In this document: positions 18,424 to 27,935 of the stretch, piece after piece
Layout: each line of letters begins with the position of its first letter
Numbering within the stretch: position 1 is the stretch's first letter
Assembly (NCBI GenBank): GCA_963719855.1
Contig: CAVRDK010000001.1
Span: 496,001-560,000 of the forward strand
Direction of reading: 5' to 3'
DNA: 64,000 nt
Source: CAIQPV01 sp963719855
GTDB lineage: Bacteria; Pseudomonadota; Gammaproteobacteria; Burkholderiales; Gallionellaceae
Program-made: the position numbers and the translations under genes
Notes under the pieces: model-generated
What the model was told of the DNA's origin: nothing
Seen by the model: only the letters and a program-made list of their open reading frames with translations
Databases searched by the model: none

Positions 18424-19930
18424 GGCGCACCTCCCGTAGCTCATCATAGCGACTGACATTAGCCTGCGGTTCGACCATCAGCGTCAGCGGAGTATCAATG
18501 GGAGCTGGTGGTGCGGGCTCAATCAGCCGTTTGAGAAGATTGAGCACATGCTGCTTGGATGGCACACCGGCCTCCAAGGCCAACTCGACCGCCGCCAGCA
18601 CCGCTGACTCATCATGTTGTAGAACCAGCGCCAGTATCTCAACCATCTCCCGATCACCGCCTTGGCGCTTGAGCAGAATGGCCTGCAATCGCTTGAAGGC
18701 ATCAGGCAGCTCGGTGAACGGCGCACCATTGCGCAATGCGCCGGGTTTGCGCTGTAATACGCTCAGGTAATGGCGCCAGTCATAAATGGTTCGCCCAATT
18801 GCAGGATTGCGTTGAATCAGCCGTGCATGTTCGGCAATAACCTGTGCCTCGGCCACAAACACCAGCCGGTCGGCATACACTCGAAGGCTGATCGGACGGT
18901 TGGCATAGGAGGCTGGTACGCTATAGCGGTTGCGTTCGAACGTGACCAGACAGGTCGGCGATACACGTTTGATATGTTCCACAAATCCGTCGAACGGACA
19001 GGGCAGCGCCATCAGGTAAGGGCGTTCGGCAGCATAAACATCGGCAACGCTGCGGTCAGGCTGCTCAGGATGGGTAATCTCGCTCCAGAGTGATACACAC
19101 CGCTGTTGCAACCAATCATTGAGTTCAGCCAAACTGCCGAATGTTGGTAACTGGTTCCATATGCGGTGACGTGAATCCCGTACGTTCTTCTCAACTTGCC
19201 CCTTCTCCCAGCCGGATGCAGGATTACAGAACTCGGCATCGTACAGGTGGTGGCTCACCATGGCAGTGAAACGGATGTTGACATCACGCTGCTTGCCGCG
19301 TTTTACCTTATCCACGGCAGTCTTCATGTTGTCGTAGATGCCACGGGCAGGCACACCACCAAAGGTTGCGAAGGCATGGTTATGAGCATCGAACAGCATC
19401 TCGTGCGTCTGAAGCGGATAGGCACGCAAGAAGAATGCTCGGCTGTGGCTGAGCTTGAAGTGCGCAACTTGCAACTTGGTTCGTTCACCTGCTATGACCG
19501 CCCAGTCCTCGCTCCAGTCGAACTGAAATGCTTCTCCTGGTGCAAAAGTAAGTGGGATGAATGTGCCGCGACCAGCGGTCTTGGCCAGTTCCTGCTGCTC
19601 TTGCCGCCATCGCTTGGCAAAGGCTGCAACTCGGTCATAGGAACCGGTAAAGCCCAACTGCACCAAGTCTCGGTAAAGTTGTTTGAGACTACGTTTCTGT
19701 TTGCGTCCCTTGCTGGCCTCTGTCTTTAGCCATGCCGCCAGTTTGGCAGCATAGTCATCCAGCTTGCTCGGGGTCTTGCGTTTAGGATAATTCGGCTCAA
19801 CAACTTCGTTGGACAAATACTTCCTGATGGTATTTCGAGCGATTCCGGTCTTGCGGACTATCTCTCGAATCGGCATGTTATCGCGTAAATGCCAACGCCT
19901 GATGCTGCTTAATATCGCCACGTTGATCAC
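18413..19930 (-). CDS. istA: IS21-family transposase IstA, copy 2
   Basis: 505 residues, identical in predicted sequence to the protein of copy 1 (12014-13531), with the same helix-turn-helix and DDE core. It is intact and paired with an intact istB, so this is the copy most likely to supply transposition functions. Confidence 0.95.
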   Translation of the reverse strand: MINVAILSSIRRWHLRDNMPIREIVRKTGIARNTIRKYLSNEVVEPNYPKRKTPSKLDDYAAKLAAWLKTEASKGRKQKRSLKQLYRDLVQLGFTGSYDRVAAFAKRWRQEQQELAKTAGRGTFIPLTFAPGEAFQFDWSEDWAVIAGERTKLQVAHFKLSHSRAFFLRAYPLQTHEMLFDAHNHAFATFGGVPARGIYDNMKTAVDKVKRGKQRDVNIRFTAMVSHHLYDAEFCNPASGWEKGQVEKNVRDSRHRIWNQLPTFGSLAELNDWLQQRCVSLWSEITHPEQPDRSVADVYAAERPYLMALPCPFDGFVEHIKRVSPTCLVTFERNRYSVPASYANRPISLRVYADRLVFVAEAQVIAEHARLIQRNPAIGRTIYDWRHYLSVLQRKPGALRNGAPFTELPDAFKRLQAILLKRQGGDREMVEILALVLQHDESAVLAAVELALEAGVPSKQHVLNLLKRLIEPAPPAPIDTPLTLMVEPQANVSRYDELREVRHAA

Positions 19931-20022
19931 TCCTGTTTACTCCCGCTCAAATATTGAGCAGGACAGTATCTATATGTGGGTCAAATTTGGATGCAATTTA
20001 TTGCATTAGGTGGGTCAAATTT

Positions 20023-21546
20023 ATGTGCAAAAACTCAGCGAAGCTTATCGATTCCGCCAGCACGGGCGCTGAAGCGTTAAAACAGCTGGAAAACAAAAAA
20101 TACGACGTTGTGTTATGTGATTACAATCTTGGAGTTGGCAAGACTGGCCAGCATGTCCTCGAAGAAGCCCGGCACCGCAACCTCATCGGACCGGCCTGTG
20201 CCTGGTTGATGATCACCGCCGAGAAGACAAACGACATCTTCATGGGTGCCGCTGAAGCTCAGCCAGATGATTACCTTCTTAAGCCGATCACCGCAGGTGC
20301 ATTGCGGCTGCGTTTGGTGAGGGTCTGGAACAAGAAAAATGCCTTTATCGACATCGCTGCGGCGACCGCTTCACATGACTACGCCGACGCAATTAAACTG
20401 TGTAACCAGCGCCTGACATTTGACGATGCCCATGCGGTGGATCTGCTGAAGATCAAGGCCAAGCTCATGCTTGACAGTGGCAATGCTGACGGGGCACGGC
20501 GCACCTTCGAGAAAGTGGTGACCGAGCGGAACCTGCCTTGGGCTTTGGTAGGTCTTGCCAAAGTTATGTTCCAGGAAGGCAACCTCGATGGCGCCAAATC
20601 CTTGCTGGAAATCACGGTTGAAGAAAACCCTTACTACCTCGAAGCCTACGACTGGCTGGCGCATGTTTGCCAGGCGCTGGGCAAGCACGATGAGGCCGAA
20701 CAGGTGCTGGAAAGGGCGACCGCCCTGTCCCCGAATTCCGTAGCCAGGCAGAAAACACTCGGCGATATTTCGCTCAAACTTGGCAAGCTCGATAATGCCG
20801 AAAAGGCTTTCAAAAAAAGTGTGGTGCTCGGCGAACATTCCATTTTAAAAACACCCGATGCCTATACGGGCCTGGCGAAGGCATATAGTGCCAAGGGCAA
20901 CTCAGATGAAGCCCTGCGTGTCCTCGACACCCTGAACCATGATTTCGACGATGAGGCCGCCCGTTTCAAATCCCTGACGGTCAAAGGCATGGTGCATCAG
21001 CAGTGTGGCGATACCATTAAGGCCACCGAGGTGGCCCATGAGCTATCCGAGCGCATGGAAAATTTGCCGCAACGACTTGAAAGTGCGGCAAGCTTGGAAG
21101 TTGCGCAGTTTTTTCTGAATATAGGCGACAAGGAAAAAGCAGTTAGCCTGTTGCAGGAAGAGGTCAAGAATAACCCCGAGAATATAAAAATACTTGAGCA
21201 GGTCAAACAAATCTTCGTCGATGCCCAGATGGGCGAACAGGGAATCGCACTCGTGGAAAGCACCAGCAAGTCGGCTATCGAGCAGATGAATCACGGCGTG
21301 CTGCTGGCTCATGAGGGTGATATTGAAGACGCGATCAACTGGATGCACAATGCGCGCGAGGCCATGCCAACTAATGCCCGAGTACTATTCAATCTGGCGC
21401 ACGTACTCATCACACGCCTGAAAAAAATAGGAACCGATGCGGAGATCGTTGCTGAAGCACATGCAGTCCTTATAGAGGCAAACCGTTTGTCGCCGAGGGA
21501 AAAGCGATTTACTCAGTTGATGGAGTCTCTCAATGCCTGTTGCTAA
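20023..21546 (+). CDS. Response regulator-TPR protein, N-terminus removed by IS21
   Basis: The native gene begins inside a receiver domain: IDSASTGAEALKQLENKKYDVVLCDYNLG retains the phosphoacceptor Asp (CDYNLG) and the later KP motif (DDYLLKPITAG). The first strand and the acidic pair are lost at the IS21 junction (20037/20038). After the receiver come about 380 residues of TPR-type helical repeats (ALVGLAKVMFQEGNLDGAKS and similar). The frame is open into the IS end, where ATG 20023 could start a hybrid protein. Phosphorylation is unlikely because the Mg-binding acidic residues are missing. Related proteins act as scaffold regulators; the exact partner is unknown. Confidence 0.8.
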   Translation: MCKNSAKLIDSASTGAEALKQLENKKYDVVLCDYNLGVGKTGQHVLEEARHRNLIGPACAWLMITAEKTNDIFMGAAEAQPDDYLLKPITAGALRLRLVRVWNKKNAFIDIAAATASHDYADAIKLCNQRLTFDDAHAVDLLKIKAKLMLDSGNADGARRTFEKVVTERNLPWALVGLAKVMFQEGNLDGAKSLLEITVEENPYYLEAYDWLAHVCQALGKHDEAEQVLERATALSPNSVARQKTLGDISLKLGKLDNAEKAFKKSVVLGEHSILKTPDAYTGLAKAYSAKGNSDEALRVLDTLNHDFDDEAARFKSLTVKGMVHQQCGDTIKATEVAHELSERMENLPQRLESAASLEVAQFFLNIGDKEKAVSLLQEEVKNNPENIKILEQVKQIFVDAQMGEQGIALVESTSKSAIEQMNHGVLLAHEGDIEDAINWMHNAREAMPTNARVLFNLAHVLITRLKKIGTDAEIVAEAHAVLIEANRLSPREKRFTQLMESLNACC

Positions 21547-21686
21547 CGATTGTCTCGAATGGAAAAGGAGAAATGCGCACAAGATTTATAATATTATAAT
21601 TTCTCAGTGCAAAGAGTATGTCAGAACCACCTCTGGTTTGATGTTACAACTTTATTTTGCGTGAACAGGATAACCTAAAGCACGAG

Positions 21687-21715
21687 AAAATGCCCACCAA
21701 GAATGGTGGGCATTT
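21687..21715. terminator. Bidirectional terminator between the TPR gene and rne
   Basis: AAAATGCCCACCA pairs with TGGTGGGCATTTT around three bases, with A and T runs on both sides. It serves both convergent genes. Confidence 0.9.
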
Positions 21716-21772
21716 TGTTTGTAACTTACTGAATAATCGTCGCTTGTGTAACAAAGCACAAAGGACGAACGA

Positions 21773-22151
21773 TCAGTTCGGCGTATGTTGTGTTTCGATC
21801 TGCACCAGCGGTTCGCTGTTTTCCATGCTGTAAACCTCACGCGGGCGCGGGCGACGGCGTGTCGCGGGCTGTTGTGCTACTTCAGTCGGAGACGCGGCTA
21901 CGGCAGCGAGTTTGGACGGAGCAGTTTCGATCTGCACCAAGCCACTGCTGGCTATTGGTCTACTGTCGGCCATTGGCAAGCTGGCCTGAACCGGTGCGTA
22001 CGCAGGAACTGGGACAGGAGTTGACGCAGAAACTGGAGCGGCTGCCACAATTTGCGCAACAGGTTCCGCTTGCCGTTCGATAACGACGGTAGCCGGGGCT
22101 GCTTGCTGTTCAGCGTGGCTTGGCTCCGCAACATGGCTGGGACGTTGTTTC
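21773..22151 (-). pseudogene. rne: C-terminal tail of RNase E, out of frame with the main rne frame
   Basis: This frame continues the RNase E C-terminal region and ends with REVYSMENSEPLVQIETQ, the arginine-rich-then-conserved ending seen in betaproteobacterial RNase E. It joins the main rne frame if one T is removed from TTT at 22148-22150 (AGAAAC to AGAAC on the coding strand). That gives the join ASEQRPSHVAEPSHAEQQA. The restored protein would be about 848 residues. Either a true frameshift shortens RNase E or the extra base is an artefact. Confidence 0.75.
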
Positions 22152-24320
22152 TGACGCTACGCTATGGTGTTCCGCCGCGCGTTGTGCCATTTCTACTGCG
22201 AACGATGCTTCGTTGCCAGTAGCATTATTCGTGGGCTGTTCCCCCGCGCCTGGTTCGGCTACTTGTTGTTCGCGACGTTCGCGTTCACGTTGACCACCAC
22301 GCCGACCGCGTTTGCGTCCTGCGCGGTTGCCATTTTCATCCACTGCCCCAGAGACGGGGGCATCGGTTTGCGGCACACTTTCCAGAGCCGGTTTTTCAAC
22401 CGCTACGCGAGGAGGGCGCGGTGGCCGCTCAGCGCGAGGCTCTTGAGCTTTGGAAGCGGCTTCCGGGCGCGCCGGTTTTTCCGTGCGCGTGGTGTCATCA
22501 CGGTCGCGGCGTGGCTTATTGCGCTGACGGTTGCCTTCTTGCCTGTTTCCTTCAGGACGTTTGTCATCGCGGTCACGACGCGGCGCACTGCTGCTACGCG
22601 GTTTGACGATCTCGGCTTTTTCTGCGGGAGCTTCCGCGCCCAGCGATTTGATCCATCCGAAAAATTTGCTGATGAGAGACGGCTGTTGTGGGGCTGAGTC
22701 AACTGCGCGCATGGGTGCCGGTTGTGCTGGCGTGATGCCCTGCACTGCGGCTTGCGGGCGTTGCGCCTTGGTCTCTTGTGCGGCGGCGGTATCCTTGCCT
22801 TCTTCCGGGCGTTCCACCAGTTTGTAACTGGCTTGCTGGTTTTCGCTGGTCATGTCATCCTGGCGCAAACGCAACACATTATAGTGCGGGGTTTCCATAT
22901 GCTGGTTTGGAATCAGCGTGATGCTTACCTTCAGGCGCGATTCGATGCGGTGGATATCCGCACGTTTTTCGTTGAGCAAAAAGGTGGCGACATCAATCGG
23001 CACTTGCACATGGATGGCAGCGCTGTGTTCCTTCATCGCCTCCTCCTGAACGATGCGCAGGATATTTAGTGCAGAGGATTCTGTGCCACGGATGTGGCCG
23101 ATGCCGTTGCAACGTGGGCAAGGTGTGTAGCTGGTTTCCTCCAGGCTGGGTGCCAGACGCTGGCGCGACAGCTCCAGCAGGCCGAAGCGCGAGATCTTGC
23201 CGGTTTGTACGCGCGCACGGTCGAAATGCAGTGCATCGCGCAAACGATTTTCCACATCGCGCTGGTTGCGGCTGCTTTCCATGTCGATGAAGTCGATTAC
23301 GATCAACCCACCCAAGTCGCGCAAACGCATCTGCCGTGCGATTTCGTCGGCGGCTTCCAGGTTGGTGTTAAGTGCAGTGGCTTCGATGTCCGAGCCGCGT
23401 GTGGCGCGCGCCGAGTTGATGTCGATGGCGGTGAGCGCCTCGGTGTGGTCGATGACGATAGCGCCGCCCGACGGCAGATTAACCTGGCGTGCATGAGCCG
23501 ACTCGATCTGGTGTTCAATCTGGAAACGCGAAAACAGCGGCACATCGTCACGGTAGCGCTTAATGCGATCTACATTGCCCGGCATCACCGTGCTCATAAA
23601 AGCTTGTGCTTGCTGGAAAATATCGTCGGTATCTACCAGAATTTCGCCGATTTCCGGGTGGAAGTAGTCACGTATGGCGCGTACCACCAGACTACTTTCC
23701 AGATAGATCAGTGACGGCGCTTTCTCTGATTTTGCCGCATTTTCAATGGCATCCCACAACTGTGTCAGGTAGTTGAGATCCCATTGCAACTCTTCCAGAT
23801 TGCGACCGATACCAGCAGTACGCGCGATGATGCTGGCGCCTTGTGGCACTTCCAATTGCGCCAGAACGTCGCGCAACTCGTTGCGGTCTTCACCCTCGAT
23901 GCGGCGCGATACGCCGCCACCGCTGGGGTTGTTCGGCATCAGCACGATGTAGCGCCCGGCCAGGCTGATGTAAGTGGTCAGCGCTGCGCCCTTGTTGCCG
24001 CGTTCGTCTTTTTCCACTTGCACCAGCAATTCCTGGCCTTCGCGCAAGGCTTCCTTGATGCTGGGGCGACCACCGCCACTGTTGAGGTAATATTGTGGGG
24101 AAACTTCCTTGAACGGCAGGAAACCGTGGCGGGTGCCGCCGTATTCGACGAAGGCAGCTTCCAGGCTGGGTTCGATGCGGGTGATGATGGCCTTGTAGAT
24201 GTTGCTCTTGCGTTGCTCTTTACCGGCGGATTCAATGTCGAGGTCGATGAGTTTCTGACCGTCAACAATGGCGACACGGAGTTCTTCCGGCTGTGTCGCA
24301 TTGAATAGCATGCGTTTCAT
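22110..24320 (-). CDS. rne: Ribonuclease E (main frame, C-terminus frameshifted)
   Basis: Endonuclease at the core of the RNA degradosome; processes rRNA, tRNA and mRNA. Order: an N-terminal S1 region, then the catalytic DNase I-like subdomain with metal ligands Asp300 (TAIDINSAR) and Asp343 (VIDFIDME), then the zinc-link cysteines Cys401 and Cys404 in TPCPRCNG. A long basic, proline-rich, disordered C-terminal half follows. The frame ends at 22110 with the unnatural SETTSQPCCGAKPR because of a +1 shift near 22150. The catalytic half is intact, so an essential function could survive. It is divergent from rluC with a 386-bp shared upstream region. Confidence 0.95.
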   Translation of the reverse strand: MKRMLFNATQPEELRVAIVDGQKLIDLDIESAGKEQRKSNIYKAIITRIEPSLEAAFVEYGGTRHGFLPFKEVSPQYYLNSGGGRPSIKEALREGQELLVQVEKDERGNKGAALTTYISLAGRYIVLMPNNPSGGGVSRRIEGEDRNELRDVLAQLEVPQGASIIARTAGIGRNLEELQWDLNYLTQLWDAIENAAKSEKAPSLIYLESSLVVRAIRDYFHPEIGEILVDTDDIFQQAQAFMSTVMPGNVDRIKRYRDDVPLFSRFQIEHQIESAHARQVNLPSGGAIVIDHTEALTAIDINSARATRGSDIEATALNTNLEAADEIARQMRLRDLGGLIVIDFIDMESSRNQRDVENRLRDALHFDRARVQTGKISRFGLLELSRQRLAPSLEETSYTPCPRCNGIGHIRGTESSALNILRIVQEEAMKEHSAAIHVQVPIDVATFLLNEKRADIHRIESRLKVSITLIPNQHMETPHYNVLRLRQDDMTSENQQASYKLVERPEEGKDTAAAQETKAQRPQAAVQGITPAQPAPMRAVDSAPQQPSLISKFFGWIKSLGAEAPAEKAEIVKPRSSSAPRRDRDDKRPEGNRQEGNRQRNKPRRDRDDTTRTEKPARPEAASKAQEPRAERPPRPPRVAVEKPALESVPQTDAPVSGAVDENGNRAGRKRGRRGGQRERERREQQVAEPGAGEQPTNNATGNEASFAVEMAQRAAEHHSVASETTSQPCCGAKPR

Positions 24321-24706
24321 TATATTTTTCTCCCGCGCTCCGGCACAGGCAGGACAAGGCTACACGTGGCTAACCGCGCGCGAGAAAACGAATAAGGGTC
24401 GTGCAATCAGTGTTGCGATTGGGATGCAGACGGTTGTTCAAAATATTGTTCTCGTTATCAGGTTGTCGTATGTAACAAGTGTCGCCGATTTTGTCATAGG
24501 GGCGGCACGGTAAAATCCACAGGTGCCCAAAATCCCGGGTGCCTAGAGCGCGCAAATCAATTACCATCACTGCTTCTCCCGGTGAGTGACATTAACCGGA
24601 TTGCGGTTGGTACGGGGCGGCGGCATTGTTGCCTGCTCCACGCTGACGGGGAATTTACATCCCGTTTCCCGCTTAACCAAACACGCGTGCACGAAGTATA
24701 AGCAAA
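24321..24706. other. Divergent upstream region of rne and rluC
   Basis: 386 bases with no gene. In other bacteria rne has a long 5' leader that senses RNase E activity, and the rne-side portion here is long enough for one. I could not identify a definite hairpin set or promoter by eye. Confidence 0.4.
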
Positions 24707-25654
24707 ATGAATGATTTACGCAAAGAATCTGTAACCTGGGCCGAGATTGACGAGGGTAGTTGCGAGCAGCGCATCGATAATTTCCTGTGCAAACACCTGA
24801 AAGGGGTGCCCAAGAGCCACATTTACCGCATCCTGCGTAGCGGTGAAGTGCGCGTAAACAAAAAGCGCGTGGATCAGACTTATCGTTTGCAACTGGGCGA
24901 CCAAGTGCGTATTCCGCCGGTGCGGGTAGCCGAACCGGTTGAGCGCGACTACGTTCCGGCGCTCGAATTTCCTATTTTGTATGAAGACGATGCGCTGCTT
25001 GCTATAGACAAACCTTCCGGTGTGGCAGTGCACGGCGGCAGCGGGGTCAGCTTCGGCGTCATCGAACAATTGCGTAGCGCCCGTCCGCAAGCCAAGTTCC
25101 TCGAACTGGTGCACCGCCTCGACCGCGAAACTTCCGGCGTGCTGCTGCTGGCCAAGAAGCGCTCTGCCTTGACGAACCTGCACGAGCAGATGCGCGACGG
25201 CAAAACCGACAAGCGCTACCTGACGCTGGTGTTGGGGCAATGGAAAAATGCCAAACAGCACGTCAAGCTGCCGCTGCACAAATTTGAGACCCAAGACGGC
25301 GAGAAGCGCGTGATGGTGCGCGAAGACGGCAAGGAATCGCATACCATTTTTACCCTGCTTAAAGCATGGTCAGGCTACACCCTGCTCGAAGCCCAACTCA
25401 AAACCGGACGCACCCACCAGATCCGGGTGCATCTCTCCCATCTCGATTTCCCTATCGCCGGAGATGACAAATACGGCGATTTTCCGCGCAACCGGGAGTT
25501 GATGAAACAGGGCCTGAAGCGCATGTTCCTGCATGCCCACTCGATAGCCCTGATCCATCCACTCACCGGCGAACCGCTACGCTTTACCGCGCCGTTGCCG
25601 AAAGAATTGCAGAAGTTTGTGGATAAACTGGATACCGCTGGAAAAGACAGCTAA
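24707..25654 (+). CDS. rluC: Ribosomal large-subunit pseudouridine synthase, RluC type
   Basis: 315 residues. An N-terminal S4 RNA-binding domain (residues about 20-70, with VPKSHIYRILRSGEVRVNKKRV) precedes the RluA-family catalytic domain with HRLDRETSGVLLLAK (catalytic Asp139) and LKTGRTHQIRVHLSH. It converts specific uridines of 23S rRNA to pseudouridine. Its position next to and divergent from rne is the arrangement known for rluC, which supports RluC over RluD. A MITE-like repeat starts right at the stop codon. Confidence 0.92.
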   Translation: MNDLRKESVTWAEIDEGSCEQRIDNFLCKHLKGVPKSHIYRILRSGEVRVNKKRVDQTYRLQLGDQVRIPPVRVAEPVERDYVPALEFPILYEDDALLAIDKPSGVAVHGGSGVSFGVIEQLRSARPQAKFLELVHRLDRETSGVLLLAKKRSALTNLHEQMRDGKTDKRYLTLVLGQWKNAKQHVKLPLHKFETQDGEKRVMVREDGKESHTIFTLLKAWSGYTLLEAQLKTGRTHQIRVHLSHLDFPIAGDDKYGDFPRNRELMKQGLKRMFLHAHSIALIHPLTGEPLRFTAPLPKELQKFVDKLDTAGKDS

Positions 25655-25656
25655 TA

Positions 25657-25779
25657 GTGCATTTCAGTAAAACATTTACACATAACCGTTCGGCCTGAGC
25701 TTGTCGAAGGCTAGTGGCAGTAAGGTGCCAGCGGTTCGACAAGCTCACCGCGAACGGTAAAGATTTTGCTGAAACGCAC
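25657..25779. repeat. MITE-like palindromic element with TA duplication
   Basis: 123-bp element with terminal inverted repeats GTGCATTTCAGTAAAA and the complement of TTTTGCTGAAACGCAC, flanked by TA on both sides. Inside is a second inverted repeat, ACCGTTCGG..TGAGCTTGTCGAA against TTCGACAAGCTCA..CGAACGGT, a motif common in intergenic repeats of many proteobacteria. No coding capacity. TA flanks suggest mobilisation by an IS630/Tc1-type transposase (inference). Confidence 0.65.
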
Positions 25780-25862
25780 TACTAGCCACGAGTGTGCAGG
25801 GTCTCATCCCAACGGTGCAAGTTTTTCAGCAAAATTGAGAAGGACTGAACAACAGAACTAAT

Positions 25863-26921
25863 TCAGACTACTGATAACCGCGAAGCCCCTGATTTCATCG
25901 TGCCAATCACGACCGCCTGTGGGAATCCGGCTTGATAGAAGTATGACAACACTTCTTTTACCGCATCTGGGTCAACACTTACCAGCAACCCACCGCTGGT
26001 CTGTGCATCAGCCAGGAGCCGTTGCTGCCAAGTTTCCAGATGCGCGGCGAAATCAATCTCGTGACCGTAGCTGGCCAGATTGCGATCAATCGCTCCTGGG
26101 CCGTAGCCTTGTTGCGCTAACGGCAACGCTTCAGACAAGACAGGTATTTGATCGAATTGGATCTCAGCTCCCAGACCGGAACCTCGACAGACTTCCAGCA
26201 AATGCCCGCCTAATCCAAAGCCGGTCACATCAGTCATCGCGTGTACCCCATCTATTGCCGACAGTTTGCTACCTACAGCGTTGATCTGGGTCGTGCTCGC
26301 GATCATCTGCGCATAGCCTGCGTCGGACAGCACACCCTTTTTCAGGGCAGCGGCCAGCACGCCTACTCCCAGGCCCTTGCCGAGTATCAATACATCACCG
26401 GCTTGTGCCGCGCTATTTTTTTTGAGTTGGTTGGGATGCACGATACCCAATGCTACCAAGCCGTAGATCGGCTCTTGTGAGTCGATAGAGTGCCCTCCCG
26501 CCAAGGGAATACCGGCAGCCTGGCACACCGACTCTCCGCCTTGCAGAATGGCGCGAATGGTCTCAACAGACAGTTTGTTGATCGGCATACCAACGATGGC
26601 CAGTGCCATGATCGGCGTGCCGCCCATCGCGTATACGTCGGATAGTGCGTTGGTCGCGGCGATGCGCCCGAAGTTGAATGGATCATCCACGATGGGCATA
26701 AAAAAATCTGTGGTTGCGATGATGGCTTGCTGATCATTAAGGCGATAAACCGCAGCATCATCACTGGTCTCGGTGCCGACCAGCAGGTTGGCAAACGGCA
26801 TTTTTTCTTTTGCCTCCCCGAGAATCTGATGCAATAAGGCCGGGGCTATTTTGCAGCCGCAGCCGCCACCATGCGACAATTGGGTCAATTTCACTTCGGA
26901 CACGAATATTCTCTCGTTCAA
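25863..26921 (-). CDS. selD: Selenide, water dikinase (selenophosphate synthase)
   Basis: 352 residues. Makes selenophosphate from selenide and ATP for selenocysteine or 2-selenouridine tRNA. The N-terminus carries the active-site motif GGGCGCK (Cys21 and Cys23, cysteine form rather than selenocysteine). Typical blocks follow: TDFFMPIVDDPFNFGRIAA, YAMGGTPIMALAI, GGHSIDSQEPIYG and DVTGFGLGGHL. No selA, selB or mnmH is in the window. The gene is complete. Confidence 0.96.
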   Translation of the reverse strand: MNERIFVSEVKLTQLSHGGGCGCKIAPALLHQILGEAKEKMPFANLLVGTETSDDAAVYRLNDQQAIIATTDFFMPIVDDPFNFGRIAATNALSDVYAMGGTPIMALAIVGMPINKLSVETIRAILQGGESVCQAAGIPLAGGHSIDSQEPIYGLVALGIVHPNQLKKNSAAQAGDVLILGKGLGVGVLAAALKKGVLSDAGYAQMIASTTQINAVGSKLSAIDGVHAMTDVTGFGLGGHLLEVCRGSGLGAEIQFDQIPVLSEALPLAQQGYGPGAIDRNLASYGHEIDFAAHLETWQQRLLADAQTSGGLLVSVDPDAVKEVLSYFYQAGFPQAVVIGTMKSGASRLSVV

Positions 26922-27083
26922 TAATGTTGATTAGAGTTGCAAACCTATCACAGTTCGATGAGTTTGACGAAATTTATAGACGTGCTAACTCGTTTATTGG
27001 GTGATTGTCGTGCTATCCCTTTACAATAGGGTACCCAATAGCGATCCATCTGCTTTACGAGCCTTTTTGCACAAAAAACGAAT

Positions 27084-27761
27084 ATGACCACCACGCTCCC
27101 CATTCTCTCCCTCCTTGAAACCCGCGTCCTCGGCGTTCTCGCCGAGAAGCAGCGCACGGTGCCGGATAGCTATCCTTTAACGTTGAATTCGCTGATTTCA
27201 GGCTGCAACCAGAAGAGCAGCCGCGATCCGGTTATCGAGGCTTCTGAATCGGAGGTGCTGGTGGCGCTGGATAGCCTGAGGGGGTTGTCGCTGTTAGTGG
27301 AAACAAGCGGGGGAAGGGCCACGCGCTATGCGCACAACATTGAACGGGTGCTGCACATTCCCACGCAGTCAACCGCTTTGTTGGCTTTGCTAATGTTGCG
27401 CGGCCCGCAGACGGCGGGGGAGTTGCGCCTCAATTGCGAAAGGCTGCACAAGTTCGCGGACATTTCATCGGTCGAAAGTTTTCTGATCGAACTGGCCGAG
27501 CGTGCGGCGGGCGGGCTGGTGGTGGAGTTGCCGCGCCAGCCTGGCGCGCGCGAAAATCGTTGGATGCACCTGCTTTCCGGCGCACCAGCTATCGAGGAAC
27601 GCGTGCCCGTCAAGGCGGCATCTGCTACCCTGTCGGGTGATGTGACGGTGGGCGAAATTGCCGCGCTCAAGGCCAATGTCGCCAAACTTGAAGCGGAAGT
27701 AAGCGAACTGCGGTCAATGATGGGAAAGCTGTACGCGGAACTGGGCATTTCAGCCGAGTAG
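27084..27761 (+). CDS. UPF0502 (DUF480) family protein, YceH-like
   Basis: 225 residues. Typical start LSLLETRVLGVLAEKQRTVPDSYPLTLNSLISGCNQKS.. with tandem winged-helix domains, the family hallmark SRDPV and GPQTAGELR, and a C-terminal coiled coil (EIAALKANVAKLEAEVSELR). Function is not established for the family; DNA binding is likely from the fold. It stands alone, 162 bp from the divergent selD. Confidence 0.92.
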   Translation: MTTTLPILSLLETRVLGVLAEKQRTVPDSYPLTLNSLISGCNQKSSRDPVIEASESEVLVALDSLRGLSLLVETSGGRATRYAHNIERVLHIPTQSTALLALLMLRGPQTAGELRLNCERLHKFADISSVESFLIELAERAAGGLVVELPRQPGARENRWMHLLSGAPAIEERVPVKAASATLSGDVTVGEIAALKANVAKLEAEVSELRSMMGKLYAELGISAE

Positions 27762-27935
27762 TCACATCGCCATGCTGGTAGTCAAGCAAACTGTTTATGC
27801 ATGTTGAATCATGATGTTATTTAATCTGCGTTGTTCCTGGTATAGGCAATAGCCATCGCTGGATATAGAATGCGCCCCTTATGTTTTTTCTTTCTCGCCT
27901 TGAACCTTGCCCTTTAGACCTTAAGCCTTGAACCT

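Larger units (their letters stand above)
17573..20037 (-). mobile_element. IS21-family element copy 2 (uninterrupted)
   Basis: 2465 bp with the inverted ends TGAGTTTTTGC and its complement at 20027-20037. It is a direct repeat of copy 1, differing by very few bases (for example C/T near 13575 and 19974). The flanks GATCAGCC and GCGAAGC do not form a target duplication. Its right end has removed the start of a response-regulator gene. Confidence 0.95.
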
